A DNA stretch of 64,000 bases. It comes from Nitrospirota bacterium. GTDB lineage: Bacteria; Nitrospirota; UBA9217. The position numbers and the translations under genes are program-made. Below the pieces are notes generated by a model, which was given only the letters and a program-made list of their open reading frames with translations, did no database searches and was not told the DNA's origin. Position 1 is the first letter of the stretch. Every line of letters begins with the position of its first letter. The stretch spans positions 21,812-85,811 of the forward strand of contig JALNZF010000013.1 of assembly GCA_023229435.1 (NCBI GenBank), read 5' to 3'. This document shows, piece after piece, positions 17,063 through 25,625 of the stretch.

Positions 17063-17347
17063 CTAAGAGATTCCCGGCGCTGTATCGGTCAATCCCCCTC
17101 CGGAACGTCCTCCAACAATCAGGAACCGCTCCCGGATGATCCTCATGAACCGCGGCGTATAGATGAGCTCGAACACGTCATCCTTGCCCGGGAAAAGGTT
17201 TCGCGCGGCCTGCCGTGTGTTCTGCAGGATGTCGAACGATTCCCGAATCGTCAGGTCCGTCTGCTGCATGAGTATTGCCTGGTTAAGGTCCACGACGAAC
17301 CGCAACATCCGCAGTCTTCTCTCTTCTTCCTGCAATGCCTCGTTCAT
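17063..17347 (-). CDS. small conserved-looking protein, unknown
   Basis: A 94-residue soluble protein, helical, charged at the N-terminus (EEERRLRMLRFVVDLNQAI) and ending in a Gly/Ser-rich tail. ATG 17347 has AAGGATG 6 bases before it. No domain recognised. It lies between a family B repeat and the permease-DUF192 fusion gene. Confidence 0.55.
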   Translation of the reverse strand: MNEALQEEERRLRMLRFVVDLNQAILMQQTDLTIRESFDILQNTRQAARNLFPGKDDVFELIYTPRFMRIIRERFLIVGGRSGGGLTDTAPGIS

Positions 17348-17439
17348 ATGCCATCCTTGAACATGCCTTATCTGTCTGCGGCATGATACTGCGATGTTGT
17401 TCTTTTTTCAAGAGCAGGGGCGGAGACATTTGTGGCGGT

Positions 17440-17515
17440 TGATTCAGGGTTCAAAGTTCAGGGTTCGGGAGGGTCACCTTGCCCCTGGACCCTGCCCCCT
17501 GAAGCCTTCAATCCT
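17440..17515. repeat. GGTTCAGGGTTC-type simple repeat
   Basis: Several imperfect GGTTCAnnGTTC and CCCTGnnCCCTG words. A related stretch (CGAACCTCGAACCCTGAACCC) is at 32715-32737. It overlaps the 3' end of the permease-DUF192 gene. Confidence 0.5.
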
Positions 17516-18508
17516 CACCCTGTCCCCCACTCTGATCCCGGAGCCTGCCGAGGTCTCGATCACCCAGGCAGCCTGCTCGCCGGAGGTATATGTGTCCCGG
17601 CTCCCCGGCCTGCAGTCAGGATAGACCCGGACGACCTTTTTATCAGGGCTGACAAATGCGATATCGATCGGATATGCAACGCTTCCCATCCAGAAGATGA
17701 GGACCTCGGGCTTCTCGAACACAAAGAGCGCGGCCTCGTCGGTTCTCAATTGGCGAAAACCCTGCAGCCCCCGGGTCCGGGCCTCCTCAGTATCGCAGAT
17801 CAGCACGATGTTGAAGGTACGGGGACCGGACCGGTGGTCAGCCGGCGTGATCGTCACTGACGACTGCTGCTTCGGTTTCTCCGCCGCGATGGCTTCAGCG
17901 CTGCCTGCCAGCCTTACTTCCACCGCGAGCACAGCGATGCCGATCGCGATCGTCACGGCCGTGATCAGCGCGCCTACACGGAAATACTCCACAAACCCGA
18001 TCTCCACCCGTTTTCTCGCCTGCTTCACCACGATCAGATTGGCAACGGAACCGATGAGCGTCAGGTTGCCCGCCAGGGTACTGCTCATGGCAAGCGCGAG
18101 CAGATATGGCATGGGGTTTACTCCCAGCTGGATGGTTACCTCGAGAATGATCGGCGTATAGAGCAGACAGATCGTGTCGTTCACGAACAGAGCGGACAGC
18201 AAGCCGGACGACAGCACCACCAGGATGAGCAGCTGGAGCGGCGACTTTGCAGAAGAGAGCATCTTGTCCGCCATGAGCTCGAAGAATCCCGCAGTGCGGA
18301 GATAGACCGTGATGATCATCATCCCGAGCAGCAGGAGCGTGTGCATGTCGATGGCGCTGAACGCCTGATCGAGGGTAAGCACCCCGAAGATAACCATCAG
18401 CACCGCGCCCACAAGCGCGCCGGCGGGCCGATCGATATGCAGACGCGGGATCTGGCGCAGGCCGATGAACAGGTAGGTGATGATGAAGATGATGAGTGCG
18501 GTGATCAT
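17474..18508 (-). CDS. half permease (ArsB/NhaD-like) fused to DUF192
   Basis: A 344-residue protein with two unlike parts. Residues 1-200 are about six membrane helices matching only one half of an anion/Na+ permease of the ArsB/NhaD/YbiR type (ALFVNDTICLLYTPIILE, then AMSSTLAGNLTLIGSVANLIV). Residues about 225-335 are a DUF192 domain (ARTRGLQGFRQL, FVFEKPEVLIFWMGSV, PIDIAFVSPD). DUF192 proteins are normally small and secreted. The second permease half is missing, so either this is a real fusion or a deletion joined two genes. The last ten residues run into a GGTTC-type repeat. Confidence 0.75.
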   Translation of the reverse strand: MITALIIFIITYLFIGLRQIPRLHIDRPAGALVGAVLMVIFGVLTLDQAFSAIDMHTLLLLGMMIITVYLRTAGFFELMADKMLSSAKSPLQLLILVVLSSGLLSALFVNDTICLLYTPIILEVTIQLGVNPMPYLLALAMSSTLAGNLTLIGSVANLIVVKQARKRVEIGFVEYFRVGALITAVTIAIGIAVLAVEVRLAGSAEAIAAEKPKQQSSVTITPADHRSGPRTFNIVLICDTEEARTRGLQGFRQLRTDEAALFVFEKPEVLIFWMGSVAYPIDIAFVSPDKKVVRVYPDCRPGSRDTYTSGEQAAWVIETSAGSGIRVGDRVRIEGFRGQGPGAR

Positions 18509-18557
18509 GGGTGCCGATTCATCTTCCCGTGCGGGATGAGGCCGTGTGGTAACAAAG

Positions 18558-18734
18558 GAATCAAGTTCTTCTCAAAACAGCAAGAATTTTTCTCGCAGTA
18601 GCCTATGAAAGAAAAGCGGCCACTTAGGACATCCGCAGAGCTCGCAGAGAAAAGCTAAATAAATATTGGTTAAAACTAAGGCTTAAAGGAGTTGATTAAC
18701 CTCTGCGTGCTCCGCGTGCTCTGCGAGAGACGCC
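18558..18734. repeat. dispersed hairpin repeat, family A, copy 2
   Basis: Runs from AATCAAGTTCTTCTC to CTGCGAGAGACGCCC, with CTCGCAGAGAAAAG and CCTCTGCGTGCTCCGCG arms around an AT-rich centre. Inverse copy of the 14.1-kb element. Confidence 0.85.
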
Positions 18735-18736
18735 CT

Positions 18737-19441
18737 TCAGGTTTTTACCGCCCGGGTGATCGTCGCGATCCCCATCGTGAGTGAATCGACCTTGATATCG
18801 GTGAATCCGCACGTGGCGATGAGCTGTTTGAACGCGTCGGGCGAGTAGAACGCATTAATGGACCGGGGAAGATATAAATAAGGCTTGGCCTTTTTCGTGA
18901 CCAGCATCGCGATAAAAGGCATGACCTTGAATACATACCATTCATAGGGTACGCGGAACCAGGAGACGTGGGGTCTCGTGAGTTCGAGGCAGATGAATTT
19001 TCCGCCGGGTTTCAGCACCCGGTTGATCTCCGTCAGGGCCACTGAGGTGTCGGGTATATTCCGTATGCCGTACGCCACAGTGACCGCATCGAATGTATTG
19101 TCCGGGAAGGAGATGCTCTTCGTGTCCGAGAAAATGAATGAGACATTCTGGTAACGGTTGCCCTTTCTGATCTCCGCGAGCTCGAGCATCTCCTTGCAGT
19201 AGTCCGTCCCCATGACCGAGCCCCCGGGGCCGACTCGCCGGGAAAGCAGAAAAGCCAGCTTGCCGGTGCCGGTACAGACATCGAGCACCTGATCGCCTTT
19301 ATGGATACCCGATCGTGACACCGCCTGTGTGCGCCAGATATGATCGAACCCGAAACTGAAACCGCTGGTGAGAAGATCAAGATGGGGTGCGACGGTGGAA
19401 AAGATATTTTTTATATAAAGGTCTTTCCGTTTGAACGACAT
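18737..19441 (-). CDS. ubiE: menaquinone/ubiquinone methyltransferase
   Basis: A 234-residue SAM-dependent C-methyltransferase. Signatures: VLDVCTGTGKLAFLLSRR (motif I), FPDNTFDAVTVAYGIRNIPD, and EINRVLKPGGKFICLELTRP. It methylates demethylmenaquinone (MenG) in menaquinone makers or the ubiquinone precursor; in an anaerobe menaquinone is more likely. ATG 19441 is taken as the family start (MSFKRKD); the frame runs 26 codons further without a family match. The C-terminus abuts a family A repeat. Confidence 0.93.
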   Translation of the reverse strand: MSFKRKDLYIKNIFSTVAPHLDLLTSGFSFGFDHIWRTQAVSRSGIHKGDQVLDVCTGTGKLAFLLSRRVGPGGSVMGTDYCKEMLELAEIRKGNRYQNVSFIFSDTKSISFPDNTFDAVTVAYGIRNIPDTSVALTEINRVLKPGGKFICLELTRPHVSWFRVPYEWYVFKVMPFIAMLVTKKAKPYLYLPRSINAFYSPDAFKQLIATCGFTDIKVDSLTMGIATITRAVKT

Positions 19442-19952
19442 ATCAGCAGAGTAACTCCCTTGTGCGATGAAAATAAGCCGCAGAGATCCGATCGCACTGC
19501 TTGCGGATTCAAAGTGCATGCCCGAATCTCAGCGGACACTATACCATACGGTTTCCCATATTTCAACAGGCCGGTGCTCACCGGTGTTGATGGAAAGCAA
19601 CGGCCGCCACATTCACCTTCTGCGTCGGCAATCATCATTCTCTAAAACACAATTCACGGAATATATCGTAGTTCATATGACATCAGGTGAAATAACCATG
19701 TGAAAGTGGTTATTTCACCAATTTTACAGAAATATATTTATCATTTTTCAAATAACTCTTTGTAATATATAAGATCTAAAACTAATAAACCATTGGCATG
19801 ATCATTGCTTTTTATTAATTAAATGAGATGTTGTTTTATTACGCCTGCGAAAGGAGGTGGCAACTCTTATAAGGCATCTGTGCCGGAGAATGCTTCTTCT
19901 TGTTGTAAATCGGTCCTAACTTCACAAAACAAACAGGTAAAAGGAGAAAAAA
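19442..19952. other. AT-rich intergenic region
   Basis: No convincing gene. It holds the perfect inverted repeat at 19686-19719, AT-rich sequence typical of a promoter (19720-19820), and a leader with AAAGGAGG at 19849-19857 in front of the small haem-protein gene. I looked for a cyclic-di-GMP riboswitch in the leader and could not find its core. Confidence 0.5.
19686..19719. promoter_or_regulatory. 13-bp perfect inverted repeat
   Basis: GGTGAAATAACCA and TGGTTATTTCACC separated by 8 bases. It could be an operator or a bidirectional terminator between ubiE and the haem-protein gene; there is no T-run, which favours an operator. Confidence 0.6.
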
Positions 19953-20285
19953 ATGAACCCTATTATTCTAGTTTCCATTCTCACCTTGACATTCACTCTG
20001 GGCACAAACACTGCAATGACCGAGGTGTTCGCAGGCACCGGCAACCCGGAACAATGTAATGACGGTATCGATAACAATCTGGATTCTCTTATCGACTGCG
20101 CTGATCCTGATTGCGCAAACGATTCATCATGTAAAGTAGCATTAAACATAAAACACAGCGGCAGCGGCCGGTCCAGCGGCGCATCTTCCTGTATGAAGTG
20201 TCACGACCGTCAAAAGGGAACTGATGCGCAAAATTCAGGTCATCTTCGCGGCACTACCGGCGGTGCACCCTGTGTCAGCTGGTAA
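19953..20285 (+). CDS. small secreted c-type haem protein, possibly truncated
   Basis: A 110-residue exported protein. The signal peptide covers about residues 1-28. The mature part has a Cys/Asp-rich segment CNDGIDNNLDSLIDCADPDC, like the calcium-loop repeats of delta-proteobacterial and myxobacterial surface proteins, then one haem-c site CMKCH. The C-terminus is CVSW-stop, where a second CxxCH would be expected, suggesting loss of a longer multihaem tail. A good ribosome site (AAAAGGAG) precedes ATG 19953. Probable role in extracytoplasmic electron transfer. Confidence 0.7.
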   Translation: MNPIILVSILTLTFTLGTNTAMTEVFAGTGNPEQCNDGIDNNLDSLIDCADPDCANDSSCKVALNIKHSGSGRSSGASSCMKCHDRQKGTDAQNSGHLRGTTGGAPCVSW

Positions 20286-20296
20286 GAGAGTGCGCC

Positions 20297-20440
20297 GTGA
20301 AAAGCCCTGGTACCTGGATTGGCTTGAAGACACATTACGGCCACAATTATCAGATGATCTCTGAGGCCATCCACAAGTTCAGATCCATTGACCACAGTAG
20401 GTCCCTTCAGGTCTGTTCAGATCGGTTTTTCTCCCGATGA
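20297..20440 (+). CDS. short open frame, doubtful
   Basis: A 47-codon GTG-initiated frame after the haem-protein gene. It contains His-rich text (LKTHYGHNYQ) but no recognisable motif or ribosome site. It could be a remnant of a longer haem-protein gene in another frame. The rest of 20286-20517 shows nothing clear. Confidence 0.15.
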   Translation: MKSPGTWIGLKTHYGHNYQMISEAIHKFRSIDHSRSLQVCSDRFFSR

Positions 20441-20517
20441 GGTGAAAACACGATAACCATTCCGCTCTGGCGAGGAATTACCGGGGTGGAGAAAATCGAT
20501 GACAGGAAACGCAGGCA

Positions 20518-21888
20518 TTACCCTACTATATTAAACTCCCGCACACGGTACTTTGCCCCGAGTTCTTCGGCGATCTTTCGGCAGGCTTCGATGTCCACAC
20601 CGGGCGCGGAGACCACGGTGGCTGTCACGTCGGGGATATATTTCTTCGCCTCGCGGATAAATTCCTTGACCGCCTCGTAGGTCGGAGCACCGAACTGGGA
20701 CTGTGAAATTTTCTCATAGACCTCCGCGTTCTGGGCATTCAGGCTAACGCTCACGGCGTCCACCAGCCCGGCCAGCTCAGGCAGCACGTTCCGTTTGTGA
20801 ATAAGGTTCGCGTGGCCGTTCGTGTCGATGCGCACCTTGCCGCCGCGCTGCTTCACCTCTGCGGCCACGGCCTTGACCACATCGAGCCGGATCAGCGGCT
20901 CTCCGTATCCGCAAAACACGACCTCGTCATATCGCTTCGGATCCCCGATCTCCTTGATGAGTTCATCCGCCGATGGCTCTTTGCGCAATCGGAGATTGTG
21001 CCCCTTCACAAAATCGGTGTGATACCGCACGCAGAACGTGCAAGCCGCGGTGCAGCGGTTCGTGACGTTGAGATAGAGCGCGTTCCGTATGGGATAGGTG
21101 ATCCGGCCGCGATCGGGCATCGTGCCGATTCCGAAGAGCTGCATGGCATTGAAGCTTGTGATCCTGGCAACGTCATCGAGGGTGAGCCCCTTGATTGTTG
21201 CGACGGCCTCTGCCGTGTGGCGCACGAAAGCGGGCTCGTTTCTTTTGCCGCGCATCGGTACGGGAGAAAGATAGGGAGCGTCCGTCTCTACCAGCAGGTG
21301 CTCGATCGGGATTTGGCGCACGACCTCACGCAGGGCCTCCGCCTTGGGGAACGTGATTGGCCCGGCAATGGAAAGGAGGAATCCCCTCTCGATCAATGTT
21401 CTTGCCATCTCCACATCACCGGAAAAGCAGTGCATGACACCGCCGAGCCCGGGCGGCCATTCTTCGGTCAGGATCTGGAGCATATCCTCGTGGGCGTCGC
21501 GGTCATGAACGATGATGGGAAGCTTAAGCTCGCGCGCTTCGCGCAGCATGTCTCGAAATTTTCTTTTCTGGTCCGTGCGGGGAGAATGCTCGTAATGATA
21601 GTCGAGCCCGATCTCGCCGTAGGCCACGACCTTCTGGTGCTGCGCAAAGTGTCTGATGATCTCGTAGGCGGGATGAAGGATGTCCTTCACCTCATGGGGG
21701 TGGATGCCGATGGCGGCGTAGATGGATTCGTATTTGTCGGCAAGCAGGACCGCGTCACGGCAGGACTCGACCGTCGTGCCGATGGTCACAATATATTCTA
21801 CGCCCGCTTCGCGCGCCCGTTTGATCACGTCTTCGCGGTCGTCATTGAACTCGCGCATCTCAAGATGCGCGTGGGTGTCTATCAGCAT
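20518..21888 (-). CDS. TatD-type hydrolase fused to a radical SAM domain
   Basis: 456 residues. Residues 1-255 are a TatD-family metal-dependent deoxyribonuclease (DTHAHLEM with the HxH metal site, GEIGLDYHYEHS, IVHDRDAHED, VETDAPYLSP). Residues about 265-456 are a compact radical SAM domain with CTAACTFC (C-x3-C-x2-C) and VVFCGYGEPL. In many related genomes the same two domains are neighbouring genes ('TatD-linked radical SAM'); here they are one polypeptide. Downstream of metG on the same strand, a known neighbourhood. The joint reaction is unknown. Confidence 0.92.
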   Translation of the reverse strand: MLIDTHAHLEMREFNDDREDVIKRAREAGVEYIVTIGTTVESCRDAVLLADKYESIYAAIGIHPHEVKDILHPAYEIIRHFAQHQKVVAYGEIGLDYHYEHSPRTDQKRKFRDMLREARELKLPIIVHDRDAHEDMLQILTEEWPPGLGGVMHCFSGDVEMARTLIERGFLLSIAGPITFPKAEALREVVRQIPIEHLLVETDAPYLSPVPMRGKRNEPAFVRHTAEAVATIKGLTLDDVARITSFNAMQLFGIGTMPDRGRITYPIRNALYLNVTNRCTAACTFCVRYHTDFVKGHNLRLRKEPSADELIKEIGDPKRYDEVVFCGYGEPLIRLDVVKAVAAEVKQRGGKVRIDTNGHANLIHKRNVLPELAGLVDAVSVSLNAQNAEVYEKISQSQFGAPTYEAVKEFIREAKKYIPDVTATVVSAPGVDIEACRKIAEELGAKYRVREFNIVG

Positions 21889-22233
21889 GCTCTCAACCTT
21901 TTCTCAAAATAATGTCGTGCGGGGTTGGGGTAAATCTTTTAGATTCTGACTTGCCCAAGCGCCGGGTAGCTCTGAGTGAAAGACGCGCATGGCAATGCTG
22001 CACAGCTCGTACTTACGAGAACAAGGCAAGGCAGACACGGCCGAGCCCTTTTTTAAAGGGCGAGGGTGGAGTGCTGCGAGACCTGCATACCAAGGCGGAG
22101 ATACTGTATATATCCGGCATGCTGCGCGGCCGAACGATGAGCTGCCCAAAAAAATCGATGCCCAAGTGGGACAAGTGCCAATTGAGACAACTTTCAAAAG
22201 AGAACGTTAATTTCGAGAGTTGAATTTTTTATT

Positions 22234-24198
22234 TTATTTTACCCTGCTCCCCGGCTTCATCTCCCGGTCGAAGGTGGCCACGGCAAGCAGGTCCCCGTTG
22301 CTCGCGGCGAGCAGCATGCCCTGGGACTCGATGCCCATGAGCTTGGCAGGCTTCAGGTTCGCCACGATCACGATGGACTTGCCCATGAGCTCCTCGGGAG
22401 CATAACTCTTCCCGATGCCGGCAACCACCTGTCGGGTCTCGGTGCCTATGTCCACGTTGAGTTTTATCAGTTTCGCTGATTTTTCCACCCGCTCGGCGGC
22501 AATGATCTTGCCGACCCTGAGGTCGACCTTCATGAAATCCTCTATGCCGATGGGCTCCGGACCGGCTGCAACAACTGGTGCGGGAGCTGGTTTCTGAATC
22601 GCTTCTGTATTTTCCATCTTCGTCTCCGTGTTCTTGTTCCGATCGATCCTGGGGAATAATTGCGCGCCGGGCTGAATGGCAGTACCGGGCGCCAGCTTTC
22701 CCCATTGCTGTTCTTCGTTCAACCTGCATGAATCGATTAGCTTCCCCAGGCCGAGAGCGTTCCATATCTTCTGCGACGTAGACGGCATCACCGGGTAGAG
22801 GTACAGCCCGATCAGCCTGAGCGACTCCGAAAGATTATAGAGCACGCTTCCGAGACGCTCCAGGTCCTTGTTCCTTGCGAGCGTCCAGGGCGCGTTTTCT
22901 TCCACGTAGCGGTTCGCGCGCGTCACGAGCGACCACGCCTCGTGAAGATATTTGGTGAACGCGAGCGTTGACAGATTTTCATCGATCCTGGACAGGATCG
23001 GCGCGGCGGTCTCGCGCAGTTCCCGGTCGAACGGCTGTTCGATCCCTGCACCGGGTATCTTTCCGTCAAAGTACTTCCCGATCATCGTCAGTACCCGCGA
23101 GAGCAGGTTCCCCAGGTCGTTCGCCAACTCGGTGTTGAAGCGCGTGACAAAGGTGTCCTTCGAAAAGTCGCCGTCCAGGCCGAAGGGAACTTCCCGCAGC
23201 ACAAAATAGCGGAACGCGTCGGCGCCGTAGGCATCGACGACCTCATGCGGGTCGATCACATTCCCGAGCGACTTCGACATCTTTTTGCCGTCCTGCGTCC
23301 ACCATCCGTGGGCAAAGATGTTCTCCGGAAGCGGCAGTCCCAGTCCCATCAGCATCGTGGACCAGTACACACTGTGGGTCGTGAGAATGTCCTTGCCGAC
23401 GAGGTGGTGGTCCGCGGGCCACCAGAAGTTTTCCTTCGCGGCCGGGTCCATCGAACCCTGTGCCGGAGGACTCAGATACCGCGTGGCTGAAAGGTAATTC
23501 ACGAGGGCGTCGAACCAGACATAGGTGACAAAATCATGATCGAACGGCAGTTCGATCCCCCAGGCAAGCCGCGCCTTGGGCCGCGAGATGCAGAGATCGC
23601 CCAGGGTCTGCGACTTCAGGAACCCGAGCACTTCGTTGCGCCGGGAGTCGGGCCGGATATAGTGCGGATTCTGTTCAATATGCGCGATCAGGCGTTCCTG
23701 ATATTTGCTCATCAGGAAAAAATAGTTGCTTTCCGAGATACGCTCCACCGGCCTGCCGCAATCCGGACATTTGCCTTCCACGATCTCCTTCTCGGTCCAG
23801 AATCGCTCGTCAGGCGTGCAGTACCATCCTTCATAGGTCCGTTGCGCTACCTCGCCCTTGTCAAAGAGCTTCTGGAGCAATTCCTGCACCACGGCGACAT
23901 GTTCCTTGTCGGTCGTGCGGATGAAGGCGTCGTTGGTGATCTCAAGCTTTGTCCAGAGCTGCTGGAAGTTCACGGTCATGCTGTCCGCGTGCGCCTTTGG
24001 AGTAAGCCCGCGCTCCTGCGCGGCCTTGGCCACCTTCTGGCCATGCTCGTCCGTGCCCGTGAGAAAGAACACCGCGTCTCCCTTGAGCCGATGGTAGCGC
24101 GCAAGCACGTCCGCCGCGATCGTCGTGTAGGCGTGCCCGATATGCGGCACGTCGTTCACGTAATAGATGGGAGTGGTGATGTAGAATTTTTTCGACAT
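22234..24198 (-). CDS. metG: methionyl-tRNA synthetase
   Basis: A 654-residue class I synthetase charging tRNA-Met. It has the HIGH motif in PHIGHAYTTI, a knuckle with CPDCGRP and an upstream Cys, the KMSKS motif in DGKKMSKSLGN, and a C-terminal EMAP/tRNA-binding domain from about residue 550 (VDLRVGKIIAAERVEKS). A Pro/Ala linker joins body and tRNA-binding domain. Full length. A GGCACTTTA-type repeat separates it from the upstream PSP1 gene. Confidence 0.97.
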   Translation of the reverse strand: MSKKFYITTPIYYVNDVPHIGHAYTTIAADVLARYHRLKGDAVFFLTGTDEHGQKVAKAAQERGLTPKAHADSMTVNFQQLWTKLEITNDAFIRTTDKEHVAVVQELLQKLFDKGEVAQRTYEGWYCTPDERFWTEKEIVEGKCPDCGRPVERISESNYFFLMSKYQERLIAHIEQNPHYIRPDSRRNEVLGFLKSQTLGDLCISRPKARLAWGIELPFDHDFVTYVWFDALVNYLSATRYLSPPAQGSMDPAAKENFWWPADHHLVGKDILTTHSVYWSTMLMGLGLPLPENIFAHGWWTQDGKKMSKSLGNVIDPHEVVDAYGADAFRYFVLREVPFGLDGDFSKDTFVTRFNTELANDLGNLLSRVLTMIGKYFDGKIPGAGIEQPFDRELRETAAPILSRIDENLSTLAFTKYLHEAWSLVTRANRYVEENAPWTLARNKDLERLGSVLYNLSESLRLIGLYLYPVMPSTSQKIWNALGLGKLIDSCRLNEEQQWGKLAPGTAIQPGAQLFPRIDRNKNTETKMENTEAIQKPAPAPVVAAGPEPIGIEDFMKVDLRVGKIIAAERVEKSAKLIKLNVDIGTETRQVVAGIGKSYAPEELMGKSIVIVANLKPAKLMGIESQGMLLAASNGDLLAVATFDREMKPGSRVK

Positions 24199-24210
24199 GG
24201 CTTCGCTGTG

Positions 24211-24318
24211 CGTTAAAGTGACTAAAGTACATTAAAGTGTCTAAAGTACGTTAAAGTGAATGAAGTGATCCTTCCAACTTTAGGCATTTTAGTCACTTTA
24301 TGAATTTTAGGCACTTTT
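24211..24318. repeat. TAAAGTG/GGCACTTTA repeat, second copy
   Basis: TAAAGTG words on the left and GGCATTTTAGTCACTTTATG then AATTTTAGGCACTTTT on the right, a diverged copy of 11304-11436 with fewer 9-bp units. It lies directly upstream of metG. Confidence 0.8.
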
Positions 24319-24334
24319 CTTCCCTCTCTACTTT

Positions 24335-25561
24335 CTACGCCGTCCCCTGCGGCGGTTTGTTCTCGCCCTGCTGCCCTTTCTTTTTTTTGCGCCAGAACTT
24401 GCGTCTTTTCTTCCGCGCGGACGCGGTTCCTTCCTGCTGCTGCGGCTGGGCGTTCTGGTCCTGTTGCTGCAAAGGATGCTCTTCCGGCTTTGGCTGCTGA
24501 CTTTCCCTTGATAGCTCCGGCTTCGGCTGCTGACCTTCCCTGGACAGATCCGGCTTCGGCTGCTGCGCCTTCTTTTCCTGCCGCTGGTCCTTCTTTCTTT
24601 CAGGCCTGCCGTAGACCTTCTGGCCGCCTTCCCGCTGTTTGTCGCGCCGCTGATCCTGCTGCTTGCGGTCCTCCTGGTGTCTTTTCTCCTCTACAGCCCG
24701 GCTCTCGTCGGCTTCCTGTCGTTCCTCGGTGATCCGCAGTTCCTCTCCGAGCCTCTTTTCCGTGGCCGCGGCCTCGCGCATGCCTGCGAGGTCCTTCTTG
24801 TTCTCATCGTACATCCCAAACTCATAGGAGAGACAACAGAGCAGCCTGCCGCAGACCCCGGAGATTTTTGCCGGATTCAATATCATTTCCTGTTTCTTGG
24901 CCATCCGGATCGAGACCGGCTCGAAGTTCTTCAGGAACGCCGAACAACAAAGCTCCCTGCCGCAGGGGCCGAACCCGCCGATCATGCGCGCAACGTCCCG
25001 GACGCCGATCTGGCGCATCTCGATCCTGCTCTTGAGCTTATGCGCCAGGTCCTTTACCAACTCGCGGAAGTCAACCCTGGTCTCGGAGAAAAAGAAAAAG
25101 GTGGCACGCGCGGCATCAAAGGAATATTCCGCGCGGATAAGCCTCATCGGCAATTCCCGCTCGGTGATCATGATCTGTGCAACGCTGAACGCCTCGGCTT
25201 CGCGCGCGCGGTTCTTCTTTTCCCGGACAAGGTCCTCTTCCGTTGCCTTGCGAAGTACCTTTCGCAACCCTCGTGACGGCTTGACCGCGGGCGGAGAAGA
25301 CGCGGCTTCGGCCGGAGTGATTATCTCCTCGCCATCGATCCGCAGTTCTTCTTCCTGCCAGACCCGGGGGGACGATTCTACGGCGGGCGGATCCTGTGTC
25401 CTCCTGAGACGGACCACATGAGCAATATCCAGTCCACGGTCGGAGTCGATGATCACCTTGTCGCCCACGGCAACATCAATAATGTCCGTTGCGTCGAAAT
25501 CGTACACTTTCCAATTATCATGAAAACGTACTCCGGCTATCCTTATCATAGTGTCTGTCAT
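24335..25561 (-). CDS. PSP1-domain protein (RicT/YaaT-like)
   Basis: A 408-residue protein. The PSP1 domain (about 70-260) has its Cys-rich signature FGPCGRELCCSAF and GRLLCCLSYEF. In Bacillus the homologue RicT (YaaT) is in an Fe-S complex that affects RNA processing and development. The last ~140 residues are a Gln/Lys/Glu/Pro-rich low-complexity tail with repeated QQPKP-[DE]-LSRE units and an RKKRRKFWRKKKK cluster likely to bind nucleic acid. It sits next to holB and tmk, as yaaT does in Bacillus. Confidence 0.85.
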   Translation of the reverse strand: MTDTMIRIAGVRFHDNWKVYDFDATDIIDVAVGDKVIIDSDRGLDIAHVVRLRRTQDPPAVESSPRVWQEEELRIDGEEIITPAEAASSPPAVKPSRGLRKVLRKATEEDLVREKKNRAREAEAFSVAQIMITERELPMRLIRAEYSFDAARATFFFFSETRVDFRELVKDLAHKLKSRIEMRQIGVRDVARMIGGFGPCGRELCCSAFLKNFEPVSIRMAKKQEMILNPAKISGVCGRLLCCLSYEFGMYDENKKDLAGMREAAATEKRLGEELRITEERQEADESRAVEEKRHQEDRKQQDQRRDKQREGGQKVYGRPERKKDQRQEKKAQQPKPDLSREGQQPKPELSRESQQPKPEEHPLQQQDQNAQPQQQEGTASARKKRRKFWRKKKKGQQGENKPPQGTA

Positions 25562-25625
25562 CGGTTTTCTCTATTCCACCTTTTATCTTCTGACTTCTTA
25601 CTCCTTACTCCTGACTTTTTCTCCA

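Noticed and set aside
19840..19950. possible riboswitch in the haem-protein leader
   Set aside because: No core of a known class matches; only an AT-rich leader with a ribosome site is certain.
20797..21912. 371-codon plus-strand frame antisense to the TatD fusion
   Set aside because: Shadow of TatD-radical SAM; no motif.
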